Notes: generated by a model not told the origin, from the letters alone. Counted from the first letter of the stretch, positions 37,945 through 47,287 are shown. The stretch is 64,000 bases of DNA from Nevskia ramosa DSM 11499 (GCF_000420645.1 NZ_ATVI01000013.1:1-64000), one strand, 5' to 3'. Numbers and translations are program-made.

Positions 37945-39125
37945 GCGCCGCCGTGCCGATGGTCGGCGGCTTCGTGGCGCCGAAGCGGGTGCTGATGGGC
38001 CCGGGTCCATCCGACGTCCATGCGCGTGTCCTCGCTGCCGCCAGCCAGGGAACGATCGGCCATCTCGATCCTGAGTTCGTCCGCCTGATGGACGAGATCA
38101 AGCTGCTGCTGCGCGCAACGTTTCGTACCGAGAACGATCTGACCTTCGCGATCTCCGCACCGGGTTCGATCGGCATGGAGACCAGCGTCATCAATCTGGT
38201 CGAGCCGGGCGACACCATCATCGTCTGCGTCAACGGCGTGTTCGGCGGCCGCATCTGCTCGATGGCCGAGCGCGCGGGTGCCAAGGTCGTCAAGGTCAAT
38301 ACCCCTTGGGGCCGCGCGGTCGATCCGGCCGATGTCGAAGCCGCGCTCAAGGCCAACCCGGGCACCCGGGTCGTCGCCTTCGTACACGCGGAAACCTCCA
38401 CCGGCGCGCTCAGCGATGCCAAGACGATCGCGGCGATTGCCCGCGCCCATGGCGCTCTCAGCCTCTGCGACGCGGTGACCTCGCTGGCCGGCGTACCGCT
38501 GGAAGTCGATGCCTGGGGCATCGACGCAACCTACTCGGCGACCCAGAAGTGCCTGTCGGCACCGCCGGGTCTGTCGCCGGTCACTTACTCGGCGGCTGCC
38601 GTCGAACGCCTGAAGACGCGCAATTCCCCGGTGGTCTCCTGGTTCCAGGATCTGGCGCTGGTGATGAGCTACTGGGGCAGCGGCGGCAATGCAACAGCGC
38701 GCCGCACCTACCACCATACGGCCCCCGTGAATGCGCTGTTCGGTCTGCATGAAGCGCTGCGCATGCTGCACGAGGAAGGTCTGGAAGCGAGCTGGGCGCG
38801 CCATGCGCGCGTGCATGCGCTGCTCGCCGAAGGTCTGGAAGATCTCGGCTTCCGCTACGTGGTGCCGCAGGGCGAGCGGTTGCCACAGCTGAACAGCGTC
38901 TGGATTCCGGAAGGTGTCGATGACGCCGCCGGCCGCGGCCAGCTGCTGAACGATCACGGTGTCGAGATCGGCGCCGGCCTCGGCGATTTCGCCGGCAAGG
39001 TCTGGCGCATCGGCCTGATGGGTCAGAGCTGCAGCGAGCGCCACGTCGAACTGCTGCTGAACGCACTGGCCAAGGTCAGCGGCCGCAGCCGTTCGATTCG
39101 CCGCGTGCTGGAAGTCAATGCGTAA
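37941..39125 (+). CDS. Class V aminotransferase (alanine-glyoxylate / serine-pyruvate type)
   Basis: 394 residues from GTG 37941, which has GGAG at 37929-37932 at ideal spacing; an ATG at 37959 would drop six residues. MGPGPSDVHARVLAAASQGT at the start, HAETSTGALSDAKTIAAIAR and the PLP-lysine region TYSATQKCLSAPPGLSPVTY are signatures of fold-type I class V transaminases. These interconvert alanine/glyoxylate or serine/pyruvate. First full gene of a three-gene operon convergent with the nit cluster; a link to glyoxylate or aminoacid nitrogen is inferred only. Confidence 0.9.
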   Translation: MSAAVPMVGGFVAPKRVLMGPGPSDVHARVLAAASQGTIGHLDPEFVRLMDEIKLLLRATFRTENDLTFAISAPGSIGMETSVINLVEPGDTIIVCVNGVFGGRICSMAERAGAKVVKVNTPWGRAVDPADVEAALKANPGTRVVAFVHAETSTGALSDAKTIAAIARAHGALSLCDAVTSLAGVPLEVDAWGIDATYSATQKCLSAPPGLSPVTYSAAAVERLKTRNSPVVSWFQDLALVMSYWGSGGNATARRTYHHTAPVNALFGLHEALRMLHEEGLEASWARHARVHALLAEGLEDLGFRYVVPQGERLPQLNSVWIPEGVDDAAGRGQLLNDHGVEIGAGLGDFAGKVWRIGLMGQSCSERHVELLLNALAKVSGRSRSIRRVLEVNA

Positions 39126-39148
39126 ATCTAGATTCGGCGCGCTTGCCG

Positions 39149-39186
39149 ACGGGCAGCACGGGGATGACCCGGCTGCCCGTTTCTCG
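39149..39186 (+). terminator. Possible terminator or attenuator after the aminotransferase
   Basis: ACGGGCAGC (39149-39157) pairs with GCTGCCCGT (39172-39180), followed by TTCTCGTT. The T tract is short, so read-through into the aldolase gene is possible. Confidence 0.5.
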
Positions 39187-39245
39187 TTGGCTGTGGCATC
39201 GTCCACGGCAATTGGCAACGCACGGCAATGAGGGAGGAGACCGCC

Positions 39246-40034
39246 ATGACCGCTCACGAAAAACTCGATATCCCTGAAGTCCGCAGCAAGGTATCGCCCG
39301 AGGAATGGCAGCTAAGAGTCGATCTCGCCGCCGCTTACCGGCTGGTCGCGATGTTCGGCTGGAGCGATCTGGTGTTCACCCATATCTCGGCGCGGGTGCC
39401 GGGGCCGGAACATCATTTTTTGATCAACCCCTACGGCTTCCTGTTCGACGAGATCACCGCGTCGAGCCTGGTCAAGGTCGATCTTGAAGGCAACAAGGTC
39501 ATGGAGTCGCCTTACCCGATCAACCCGGCCGGCTTCGTCATCCACAGCGCCGTGCACGCGGCGCGCGAGGATGCGCACTGCGTGCTGCATGTCCATTCGG
39601 CGAACGGCGTGGCCGTGTCGGCACGCAAGGAAGGCCTGCTGCCGATCTCGCAGCAGTCGATCTTCGTGATGTCGAATCTCGGCTACCACGACTACGAAGG
39701 CGTGGCCCTGCTCGAGGACGAGCGGCCGCGCCTGGTCCGCGATCTCGGCACCAACACCTATCTGATGCTGAAGAACCACGGCCTGCTGACCGTCGGCACC
39801 TCGGTGGCCGAAGCCTGGGTGGCGATGTACATCTTCGAGAGCGCCTGCAACATCCAGGTGCGGGCGATGGGCGCCGGTGGCGCCAATGTCGACAACCTGC
39901 TGATGATTCCGCAGAACATCCTCGATGGCGGCATGCGCCAGCTCAAGGAAGCGACGCGTGGGCAGGGCGCTGGCCTGGTCTGGCCGGGGCTGCTGCGCAA
40001 GCTCGACAAGGCTGATCCCTCGTACCGCACGTGA
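39246..40034 (+). CDS. Class II aldolase/adducin family protein
   Basis: 262 residues. ATG 39246 follows a very strong gggaggaga site; an ATG at 39228 sits upstream of that site. The zinc-binding residues appear as HSAVHAAREDAHCVLHVHSA (His-x-His) and LMLKNHGLLTVG (third His), as in fuculose-phosphate aldolases and adducin heads. The reaction could be a retro-aldol cleavage or decarboxylation, but the substrate is not known. The TGA stop overlaps the next GTG. Confidence 0.88.
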   Translation: MTAHEKLDIPEVRSKVSPEEWQLRVDLAAAYRLVAMFGWSDLVFTHISARVPGPEHHFLINPYGFLFDEITASSLVKVDLEGNKVMESPYPINPAGFVIHSAVHAAREDAHCVLHVHSANGVAVSARKEGLLPISQQSIFVMSNLGYHDYEGVALLEDERPRLVRDLGTNTYLMLKNHGLLTVGTSVAEAWVAMYIFESACNIQVRAMGAGGANVDNLLMIPQNILDGGMRQLKEATRGQGAGLVWPGLLRKLDKADPSYRT

Positions 40035-40972
40035 CCGCCTGCCCGGGTCTGAGCCTCGCCGCGCTGGCGCAATGGCGGAGCGATGGCCTGCGCTTCGATC
40101 ACCGGGGCCAGCCGATCTTCGTTCGCGAAGCCGGTACGGCAAGCGACGAGGATGCTTCCTTGCTGTGCCTGCACGGTTTCCCGACCGCGTCGTTCGACTG
40201 GTACCCGATCTGGGCCGGCCTGAACATGAGCTTCGGGCATCTGCTGGCCTTCGACATGCTCGGCTACGGGTTCTCCGCGAAGCCTTCGGGTCAGGATTAT
40301 CCGATCGCGGTGCAGGCCGATATCGCTGAAGCGCTGCTGCGTGATCGCGGCGTCCGGCGCGTGCATCTGCTTGCCCATGACGTCGGCGATACCGTGGCGC
40401 AGGAACTGCTGGCGCGCGATGCCGCACGCCGCGCCGCCGGCGATGCCTCGCTGGAAATTGCCTCCTGCGTGCTGCTCAACGGCGGCCTGTTTCCGGAAAC
40501 CCATCGCGCTTCGCGCGCGCAGAAACTGCTGCTGTCGATGCTCGGCCCGCTGGTGGCTGCAGTAATGACTGAGCAGCGCTTCATGCCCAGCTTCGCGCTG
40601 GTGTTCGGGCCGCAGACCAAGCCTTCAGCCGAAGAGTCGAAGGTGTTCTGGTCGCTGCTCGCGCATGACAACGGTCATCGCAAGCTGCACTGGTTGATCC
40701 GCTACATCCTCGAACGACGCGCCAACCGCGACCGCTGGGTCGGCGCGCTGCAGACCACCACGGTGGCGCTCCACCTGATCGACGGCGCGCTCGATCCGAT
40801 CTCGGGCGCGCACATGGTCGAGCGCTACAAACAGCTGATTCCGAATCCAGACGTCAGCTTGCTGTCAGGCATCGGGCATTACCCGCAGACCGAAGCGCCG
40901 GAGGTGGTGCTGGACGCCTTCCTGCGCTTCCACGCGCGGCTGCCGCCTAGGAACCCAGGGCCAGCGCGTTGA
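40031..40972 (+). CDS. MEST-like alpha/beta hydrolase
   Basis: 313 residues from a GTG overlapping the aldolase stop (GTGA). Alpha/beta-hydrolase fold: oxyanion LLCLHGFPTASFDW, nucleophile elbow LLAHDVGDTVAQELL (Asp, not Ser, as in epoxide hydrolases and haloalkane dehalogenases), then LLNGGLFPETHRASRAQKLL and the catalytic acid/His in the GALDPISG and GHYPQTEAP segments. This pattern is very close to the vertebrate MEST/PEG1 protein. Substrate unknown. Its 3' end overlaps nitH's 3' end by 26 bases. Confidence 0.87.
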   Translation: MTACPGLSLAALAQWRSDGLRFDHRGQPIFVREAGTASDEDASLLCLHGFPTASFDWYPIWAGLNMSFGHLLAFDMLGYGFSAKPSGQDYPIAVQADIAEALLRDRGVRRVHLLAHDVGDTVAQELLARDAARRAAGDASLEIASCVLLNGGLFPETHRASRAQKLLLSMLGPLVAAVMTEQRFMPSFALVFGPQTKPSAEESKVFWSLLAHDNGHRKLHWLIRYILERRANRDRWVGALQTTTVALHLIDGALDPISGAHMVERYKQLIPNPDVSLLSGIGHYPQTEAPEVVLDAFLRFHARLPPRNPGPAR

Positions 40973-42272
40973 GCCCGGCCGTCGCGCGAGGTGCGGTGTA
41001 CAGCCGCGATGCAATGCGCTCGACCAGATGCGCCGCGTCGCGCGCCACGCCGGAGAAGCGACCCGAGCCCCAGGTGTACTGCCAGGGCAGACCGAGGAAG
41101 TAGAGGCCGGGCACGGTAGTGATGCCGCGGTCGTGACCGGGGTAGCCACGGCCGTCGAATACCGGCACGTCGACCCAGGTGAAGTCCGCCTTGTAGCCGA
41201 TGCACCAGATCACGCTGGTGATGCCGGCTTCGGCGAAATCGAGTTCCGTGCGTTCCGCAGCCGGCTTCCAGAGCGGCACGTAGCGCGGTTCCACCGGTGC
41301 ATCGATGCCGCTCTTGGCGATGAATGCGTCGATAGTGTCCTTGATCGATTCCAGCGTGAGATCTGCGGCATCGAGATTCTGTTCGAGGTCCGGCTTCAGA
41401 CTCATCCTGGTGCCGACGATGTCGTTCAGGCGGCCATACAGTTCCATGCCTTCGCTGGCGAACTTGCGCAGGTCGATCTCGCGGCCGCCGTCCCGGCCGG
41501 TGAGATAGTGATTGGCCTTGGCGCGGACTCGTTCCTTGTTCGGATGCTCGTGGATGCCGATGTCGTAATAGCCCATCTGGTTCAGCCATTCGACGGCATC
41601 CTTGCCGCGGTACTGGCGTGGTGCGCGCGGCGCACCACCGACGCAGAGATGAACCTTGCGACCGGCAAGATGCAGATCCTCGGCAATCTGGCAGCCACTC
41701 TGGCCGGTGCCGACCACCAGCACCGCGCCCGGCGGCAGCGCGTCGGCATTGCGGTATTGCGGCGCATGCAGTTGCAGCATGTCGGCCGGCAAGCGCTCGG
41801 CAGCCTTCGGCTTGGTCGGCAGGTGATAGCCGCCGACGGCAATGATCACCTCGTCGGCGGAGTATTCGCCGATCGAGGTGGAGACCAGATAGCCGCCGTT
41901 GTCATTGCGGCTGAGCTTGGTCACGCCAACGCCTTCCAGCACCGGTGGGTCGAAGCTGGCCACGAAGGCTTCGAGGTAGGCGACGATCTCATCCTTGAGC
42001 ATGAAGCCGTAGGGATCGTTGCCCTGATACGGGAAGCCCGGCAGGGTGCATTGCCAGTTCGGCGTCACCAGGCAGAACGAGTCCCAGCGCCGTTCGCGCC
42101 ATTCGTAGGCGATGCGGTTCTTCTCGAACACCACATGCGCGATACCGCGCTGCTTCAGATGCCAGCTTGCCGACAGGCCGGCCTGGCCGCCACCGATGAC
42201 GATGACGGGGTAGTGGTTCGGCTGGGGGTTGGGCTGGGGATTGGGGGGAAGATGGCGGTTCATGTCGTTCAT
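40947..42272 (-). CDS. nitH: Flavin-dependent oxidoreductase, MSMEG_0569 family (NitH)
   Basis: 441 residues, last gene of the minus-strand Nit1C operon. FAD site VIVIGGGQAGLSASWHLKQR near residue 26, a second dinucleotide site VLVVGTGQSGCQIAEDL near the middle, and ATG-containing GITSVIWCIGYKAD near the C-terminus: the layout of a flavin monooxygenase. Two starts (42272, 42263) are possible; an N-terminal PNPQPNPQPN run precedes the core. In characterised Nit1C clusters the protein is part of cyanide-utilisation, with an undefined reaction. Confidence 0.92.
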   Translation of the reverse strand: MNDMNRHLPPNPQPNPQPNHYPVIVIGGGQAGLSASWHLKQRGIAHVVFEKNRIAYEWRERRWDSFCLVTPNWQCTLPGFPYQGNDPYGFMLKDEIVAYLEAFVASFDPPVLEGVGVTKLSRNDNGGYLVSTSIGEYSADEVIIAVGGYHLPTKPKAAERLPADMLQLHAPQYRNADALPPGAVLVVGTGQSGCQIAEDLHLAGRKVHLCVGGAPRAPRQYRGKDAVEWLNQMGYYDIGIHEHPNKERVRAKANHYLTGRDGGREIDLRKFASEGMELYGRLNDIVGTRMSLKPDLEQNLDAADLTLESIKDTIDAFIAKSGIDAPVEPRYVPLWKPAAERTELDFAEAGITSVIWCIGYKADFTWVDVPVFDGRGYPGHDRGITTVPGLYFLGLPWQYTWGSGRFSGVARDAAHLVERIASRLYTAPRATAGLNALALGS

Positions 42273-42301
42273 CGTGTTCCGGACGGGATAGGTGCTGGCG
42301 C

Positions 42302-42586
42302 TTATTCGAAGCGCAGCACAGTGACGGTGGCGCCAGCGCTGGCTTCGTAGGCCAGGGCGCGACGTTCGATTTCGGAAAGCTGCTGCGCCGCGCTCGAGCA
42401 GGCAAAGCCGTAGCGCTGGCGCACGCGCTCGCTGGCGTGATTCAGCGCGGCCTGACTCAGGCGCACGAAGTCCTTGAGCGGATATGGCTGGCCGGGATTG
42501 AAGTAATCGCGGATCGTCGATGACGGCGAGTAGCACAACGAAGTGGAGTCGTCGGGCCAGCGGACTTCGAAGCGGACTTCAGGCAT
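42302..42586 (-). CDS. nitG: MSMEG_0570 family nitrogen-starvation protein (NitG)
   Basis: 94 residues; ATG 42586 is the family start (MPEVRFEVRWPDDS). Conserved pieces are CYSPSSTIR, PYPLKDFV and RYGFAC, each also present in the second copy at 49429-49716. Small soluble protein without a known reaction. Its start overlaps the nitF end by 8 bases, so the two are cotranslated. Confidence 0.9.
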   Translation of the reverse strand: MPEVRFEVRWPDDSTSLCYSPSSTIRDYFNPGQPYPLKDFVRLSQAALNHASERVRQRYGFACSSAAQQLSEIERRALAYEASAGATVTVLRFE

Positions 42587-43607
42587 GAGTGGGCGCCAGG
42601 TTGGAAAGGAGTGATTCGGTTGGACCGTGGGGCGCGGCATCCGGCCCGCAGCCAATCAGCGCTTCCTCGTTGAAATCCCAAGCCAGCGCGGTGTCGCCGT
42701 CTTCGCTCAAGTGGAGTTGACGAGACGCCGTGCAGCGGCCGATGGCCGACGCCGAGAGATCGCGCGCCTGAAAGCGGGCCAGCACTTCATCGACCCGGCT
42801 CGGCCGCACCGCCAGCACGAAGCCGTAGCTGGGGAAGGTGTGCAGCAGCCAGCGTGCGGGGTCGGCATCGGCCGGCATCGGCACCTGGTCGAGATCGATT
42901 TCTGCGCCGACGCCCGAGCATTCGAGCAGCATCAGCAAGGTGCCGAGCAGGCCGGCATTGCTGATGTCCTTCGCCGCACAACAGAGCTTGTCTTCGGCGA
43001 GCTTGGGCAGGATTTCCAGATCGCCGCGCAGGCGTTCCGGATCGCTGCCGCTGGCGGCATCCCAGTTCGAGAAATGCTGGCGATAGCCGCCACGCAGATC
43101 GACGACCGAGATCAGCACGTCGCCGGGCTTCGCTTCGAAGCTGCTCAACAAGGCGTTGGCGTGGCCGAGGATGGCAACCGACAGTTGTTCGTTGCCGGCC
43201 CGCGCATTCGAGTGCCCGCCGACCACCGGCACGCCGTAGACCTTCGCGGCCGCCGCCATGCCTTCGAGGATCGCGCCGCCGCGTACGGCATCGCGGCTCC
43301 AGATCGCATCGACGACGGCGATCGGCCGGCCGCCCATCGCGTAGATGTCCGACACGTTGACCATCACGCCGCACCAGCCGGCGAACACCGGCTCGCGTTC
43401 GACGAACTCGCTGAGGAAACCTTCGATCGCCAGCAGCAACCAGCCGCTGCCGGAAGGATCGGGAATCGCCGCGCAGTCATCGCCGACGGCAATCGCGCTG
43501 TCGCCACCGACGCCAAGCGCGGCGACCACCGCGCCGATGTCGCGCTTGTGGGCCACGCCGCGGCCATTGCGCAGTTCGGCGATCAGGCTGTCGAGGCTGT
43601 CGCTCAC
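42579..43607 (-). CDS. nitF: Sll0787 family AIR synthase-like protein (NitF)
   Basis: 342 residues from GTG 43607, overlapping the nitE stop (GTGA). Resembles the PurM/SelD/ThiL/HypE group: AIAVGDDCAAIPDPSGSGWL, NVSDIYAMGGRPIAVVDAIW and VVGGHSNARAGNEQLSVAIL, and KDISNAGLLGTLLMLLECSG in the second half. That group binds ATP and activates carbonyl- or seleno-type substrates by phosphorylation. The Nit1C member has no established substrate. Part of the tightly packed nitDEFGH run. Confidence 0.92.
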   Translation of the reverse strand: MSDSLDSLIAELRNGRGVAHKRDIGAVVAALGVGGDSAIAVGDDCAAIPDPSGSGWLLLAIEGFLSEFVEREPVFAGWCGVMVNVSDIYAMGGRPIAVVDAIWSRDAVRGGAILEGMAAAAKVYGVPVVGGHSNARAGNEQLSVAILGHANALLSSFEAKPGDVLISVVDLRGGYRQHFSNWDAASGSDPERLRGDLEILPKLAEDKLCCAAKDISNAGLLGTLLMLLECSGVGAEIDLDQVPMPADADPARWLLHTFPSYGFVLAVRPSRVDEVLARFQARDLSASAIGRCTASRQLHLSEDGDTALAWDFNEEALIGCGPDAAPHGPTESLLSNLAPTHA

Positions 43608-44179
43608 GCAGCACTCCGCAAGGTGGTCAGGAAACCCAGCTCGAAGGTGGTGCACGGTGGGTAATGGGCGAGGTCCGCTTCCATGCGCATGTGCGGCCGG
43701 CCGCGCAGCTCGATGGCTTCGATCGCGCGCCAGTGCAGGCGCTCGAACAGCGCCACGTTCTGCTGCTGCACCTGGGCCAGAAAGCGCGTCGCGCCGCGCG
43801 CATGCGCAAGACTGACGGCGAGGTGGATCAGCTCGCTGCCGAGCCAGGCTTGGCCGCGGTAGTCACGCCGCACGGCGAGCCGCGAGCCCTGCCAGACGCC
43901 GTTGCCCAAGGCATGGACGCGCACCGTGCCGACCACGTCCTCGGCCATGCTGTGGATGCAGGACACGGCGACGAGCGTGAGCGCGCCGGCCTCGTCGATG
44001 TCGTCGGCATCGGTGAAGTTGAACAAGCGCTGCTCGGCACAGAACACGGCACGGCGCAGCGCCAGCGCTTCACGCAGCTCCCAGCCGTCGGTCGCCAGCT
44101 TCACGCGGTATTCCACTGGCCGATACGCGGCGACTGTTTCGCTGGCCGCGCAGGCGGGAATCCAGTCGGCGGTCATCAT
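43604..44179 (-). CDS. nitE: MSMEG_0567/Sll0786 family N-acetyltransferase (NitE)
   Basis: 191 residues from ATG 44179 (44176 or 44197 also possible). GNAT fold: the acetyl-CoA-binding region is SRLAVRRDYRGQAWLGSELI, and ARGATRFLAQVQQQNVALFE follows. N-terminal ELREALALRRAVFCAEQRLF matches this family. Probable acyl transfer to an unknown small-molecule amine. Directly follows nitD. Confidence 0.92.
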   Translation of the reverse strand: MMTADWIPACAASETVAAYRPVEYRVKLATDGWELREALALRRAVFCAEQRLFNFTDADDIDEAGALTLVAVSCIHSMAEDVVGTVRVHALGNGVWQGSRLAVRRDYRGQAWLGSELIHLAVSLAHARGATRFLAQVQQQNVALFERLHWRAIEAIELRGRPHMRMEADLAHYPPCTTFELGFLTTLRSAA

Positions 44180-44183
44180 GGCG

Positions 44184-45308
44184 TCAAGCCTTTTCATAGG
44201 CCGACAACGACGAGCAAGCGCCACACTTGCCGCAGCCGGCCTTGATGTCCGCGGACTTCAATCCGCCGGCAACCAGCATCTTGCCGAGCGGTTCCAGCAG
44301 CTCGCGCATCTCGACCGGATTCGGCGAGCGCTGGTCCTGCAGCGGCGTGCCCTGGATCGGCACGAACGGCACCACGAAGGGATAGACGCCGAGGGCGATG
44401 AGCTTCGCGCTCATCTCCAGCACGGCTTCGCGGGTATCGCCGAGGCCGTACAGGATATAAGTCGAAACCTGGCCGCGGCCGAACACCTGCACGGCGTCGT
44501 CGAAGGCAGTCAGGTACTGCTCGATGTCGACCGTGGCCTTGCCCGGCATGATCCGCTCGCGCACCGATTGGGTGACCGCTTCGATGTGCATGCCCAGCGT
44601 GTCGACACCGGCGTTTTTCATGCGCTGATACCAGCGCGCGTCGTCCGGTGGCTCGCACTGCGCCTGGATCGGCAGCCCGCTGGCGAAGCCGGCGTGAGCG
44701 ACGGTGGCCGCCTTCACGCCGAACGCGGACTCGCAAAGAATCTCGGCGCCGCGATCGGTGAAGTTCGGGGTGCCGGTGGTCATCACCATGTGCTTGATGC
44801 CGTCGAGCAGCATCGCGGCGCGGGCCACTTCACCAAGCTGCTCCGGCGTCTTGCGATTGATCGTGCGGCCGCCGGCCAGTGATTCGCCGATCGCGCAGAA
44901 CTGGCAGGACGTGGCGCGGCGGCCATAGCGCACGCAGGTCTGCAGCACTGTCGTCGCCAGCACGTCGGCGCCGTGCAGGGTGGCGATCTTCCAGTACGGA
45001 ATGCCGTCGAAGGTCTGCATCTTGTAGAAGCGCGGCTGCTTCGGGAAGGAGATTTCCTTGATCGGAATCGCGTTGCGCTTGAGCGTGGCCTTGCCGTCAG
45101 CACCGGGCGCGCTGACTTCGTAGGCCGATGCCATCGCGCCCGCCGAGTGCACCGGCACCATGATCGTGCGGCCGTCGACGGTCACCGCCTTGTGGTCGCT
45201 CGGGCCGGCGCCGCCGCGGCGGCTGGGCGCGCCGGCGGAAGCATCCGCCAGACGCAGACCCTGCGATTGCAGTTCGGTCAGCAGCTGAGAAGTGTTGGCG
45301 GTTTCCAT
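44184..45308 (-). CDS. nitD: MSMEG_0568 family radical SAM protein (NitD)
   Basis: 374 residues. The cluster Cys motif is CVRYGRRATSCQFC, a C-x9-C-x2-C spacing instead of C-x3-C-x2-C, as seen in this family. IMPGKATVDIEQYLTAFDDA and the STYILYGLGDTREAVLEMSA strand support the partial TIM barrel. A C-terminal CGKCGACSS could hold a further iron-sulfur cluster. SAM-dependent radical chemistry on an unknown substrate. ATG 45308 has a good site (caggagccgtcc). Confidence 0.92.
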   Translation of the reverse strand: METANTSQLLTELQSQGLRLADASAGAPSRRGGAGPSDHKAVTVDGRTIMVPVHSAGAMASAYEVSAPGADGKATLKRNAIPIKEISFPKQPRFYKMQTFDGIPYWKIATLHGADVLATTVLQTCVRYGRRATSCQFCAIGESLAGGRTINRKTPEQLGEVARAAMLLDGIKHMVMTTGTPNFTDRGAEILCESAFGVKAATVAHAGFASGLPIQAQCEPPDDARWYQRMKNAGVDTLGMHIEAVTQSVRERIMPGKATVDIEQYLTAFDDAVQVFGRGQVSTYILYGLGDTREAVLEMSAKLIALGVYPFVVPFVPIQGTPLQDQRSPNPVEMRELLEPLGKMLVAGGLKSADIKAGCGKCGACSSLSAYEKA

Positions 45309-45352
45309 GGACGGCTCCTGGATGACGAATGAATAAGGGCTTCAAGCAAGAA

Positions 45353-46396
45353 TCAGCGCAGCGCCGCCTTGCGAGCGTCGGGCAGGGGGATGACGCGGTC
45401 TGAACTTGGTGCATCGAGCGGCTGCGTTTCAGGACCGCTCAGCGGCGTCGAAACCTCCGGCGTCGGCAAGCCTGAAACAGGAGCCGTGGCGCGGGAATCG
45501 AGCACCAGGCTCAGGAGTTCGGGGCGCGCATAGTGGCCGACCGAATCCATCATCCGTTTGCGCTTGGTGATCAGATTCATGTCGCAGTCGGCGATCAGCA
45601 GGCCTTCGCCGCCGCGCAGCGGTTCGACCACGTGGCGGCCTTCGGGCGTGATGATCGCGGTGTAGCAGCCGCCGGCGAAGGCTTTTTCCAGCTCGGGCGT
45701 CGGCGCTTGCGAGCGTTTCTGTTCCGGCGTCAGCCAGGCGGTGGCGTTGACCACGAAGCAGCCGGATTCCAGCGCGTGGTGGCGCATCGTCACTTCCATC
45801 TGGTCGGCGAAGATCGGGCCGACCAGCGAGCCCGGGAACTGCGAACAGTGAATTTCCTCGTGCTGCGCCATCAGTGCATAACGAGCCAGCGGGTTGTAGT
45901 GCTCCCAGCAGGCCAGCGCGCCGATGCGGCCGACAGCCGATTCGACGACTTTCAGGCCGGAGCCATCGCCCATGCCCCAGATCATTCGCTCGTGATAGGT
46001 CGGCGTGATCTTGCGGCGCTTGAGCAGCAGGGTGCCGTCGGCGTCGAAGATCACCTGGGCGTTGTAGAGCGTGCCGTGATCGCGCTCGTTGACGCCGAGC
46101 ACCACGACCATGCCGGCGGCTTTCGCGGCGGCGGCAATCGCATCGGTGACCGGGCCGGGAATGGTCGGCGAATCTTCGTACAGCTTGAGATGCGTCGCGC
46201 CCATCGAAACCGCGGGCATGACGAACGAGAAATAGGGGTAATACGGCACCACCGTTTCCGGAAACACGATCAGCTGCGCGCCCTCGATGGCGGCGTCGGC
46301 GATCGCTTTCAGCACCTTGTCGACAGTGCCGGTCGCGGAGTCGAGCACCGGGTTCAGCTGGGCGGCGGCGACTCGGACGATGTTCTTGGCGGGCAT
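45353..46396 (-). CDS. nitC: Nitrilase, Nit6803-type (NitC)
   Basis: 347 residues. The nitrilase catalytic set is seen as Glu in [14 protein letters not shown], Lys in [15 protein letters not shown] and Cys in [18 protein letters not shown], with a C-terminal Pro/Ser-rich extension. Family members hydrolyse nitriles to acid plus ammonia or amide, and NitC is required for growth on cyanide as nitrogen source in a characterised Pseudomonas. ATG 46396. A 144-base gap with a hairpin separates it from nitB. Confidence 0.95.
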   Translation of the reverse strand: MPAKNIVRVAAAQLNPVLDSATGTVDKVLKAIADAAIEGAQLIVFPETVVPYYPYFSFVMPAVSMGATHLKLYEDSPTIPGPVTDAIAAAAKAAGMVVVLGVNERDHGTLYNAQVIFDADGTLLLKRRKITPTYHERMIWGMGDGSGLKVVESAVGRIGALACWEHYNPLARYALMAQHEEIHCSQFPGSLVGPIFADQMEVTMRHHALESGCFVVNATAWLTPEQKRSQAPTPELEKAFAGGCYTAIITPEGRHVVEPLRGGEGLLIADCDMNLITKRKRMMDSVGHYARPELLSLVLDSRATAPVSGLPTPEVSTPLSGPETQPLDAPSSDRVIPLPDARKAALR

Positions 46397-46448
46397 GACG
46401 GAGATCCGTTCTGGGTGCATCAGGATGCGGTGTGAGCTGAAAACGCCA

Positions 46449-46513
46449 CCACCCGGCTGACCGGGAACTGCGCGCGTTGAGGAGGCGCTCGCAGCTCGGC
46501 AGTCAGCGGGTGG
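46449..46513. other. Inverted repeat in the nitB-nitC gap
   Basis: CCACCCGGCTGAC (46449-46461) pairs with AGTCAGCGGGTGG (46501-46513) with one bulge, the largest gap inside the nit operon. A processing or partial-termination role is possible. No T tract. Confidence 0.4.
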
Positions 46514-46540
46514 GGCTGGAGCAAAAGCGTTCGGCGGGAA

Positions 46541-47020
46541 TCAGACCGTCCAGGTGTGGATGACGAACGCGCCTTCGCGATGCAGCAGGCACAGGTCCAG
46601 CACGTCGAGCGGGTTGATCGGCCGAATGCCCGGCAGCAGCGAATGCTCGCCGTGGCCGTAGAGCATCTGCAGCGCGAAGCGGCAGCAATAAACCTTGCCG
46701 CCTTCGGCCATGAACGCGTTCAGCTGGCCGGCGAAGTTCTGCGCGCCCGGGAAGGCTTCATCGCCGATGGTCGGGAAGCCGCGCTGGATGCCCAGGGTGA
46801 CGCCCGGACCGTAAAGCAGGATCGAGGTCTCGAAGCCTTTGCGCTGCAGGCGCTTGGCCTGAAGAATGTTGACCAGGCCGATCGAGCCTTCGAAAGCCAC
46901 GGTGTGGAAGGTCACCAGCGCTTTCTCGCCTGGCTTGGCCTTCACGTCTTCAAAGACCTTCTCTTCGTAATCGACGAAGAAATCGCCTTTCTTGGTCGGG
47001 GTGGTGGTGACTGCTGGCAT
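46541..47020 (-). CDS. nitB: MSMEG_0572/Sll0783 family nitrogen-starvation response protein (NitB)
   Basis: 159 residues, first gene of the operon. ATG 47020 follows ggagtcgatcc. Family pieces: [60 protein letters not shown] and [20 protein letters not shown]. Resembles DsrE-like small alpha/beta proteins in outline, but no enzyme activity is known to me. Driven by the sigma-54 promoter at 47126-47140. Confidence 0.93.
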   Translation of the reverse strand: MPAVTTTPTKKGDFFVDYEEKVFEDVKAKPGEKALVTFHTVAFEGSIGLVNILQAKRLQRKGFETSILLYGPGVTLGIQRGFPTIGDEAFPGAQNFAGQLNAFMAEGGKVYCCRFALQMLYGHGEHSLLPGIRPINPLDVLDLCLLHREGAFVIHTWTV

Positions 47021-47125
47021 GGATCGACTCCTGGCTGATGGCGGCGCGAATGAGCGACGCAATGGGAACGGTGGAAAGCGGGTGAAGGGCAGTGCGCCAG
47101 AGGGCGGCGTCACGCCAGGGGTATC

Positions 47126-47140
47126 GCAATCCACGTGCCA
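47126..47140 (-). promoter_or_regulatory. Sigma-54 promoter of the nit operon
   Basis: On the minus strand TGGCACGTGGATTGC gives the full -24/-12 consensus TGGCAC-N5-TTGC. Expected start near 47114, giving a leader of about 95 bases to nitB. Confidence 0.88.
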
Positions 47141-47287
47141 TAGATCGGCAAAAAAATGCGATCACTGTGCAATCAGTATGGGAAATTGTTGGTTTCCCTG
47201 AAGTTTTGATTGGCAGTTCGATCAGCCGGCGCAGAAGCCTCGGCTGAGATCGCCACAGTGAGTGCTGCTAGGGCAGGAATTTTTCGC

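Noticed and set aside
39181-39245. A TGGCA-containing stretch before the aldolase gene as a sigma-54 promoter.
   Set aside because: No TTGC at the required spacing.
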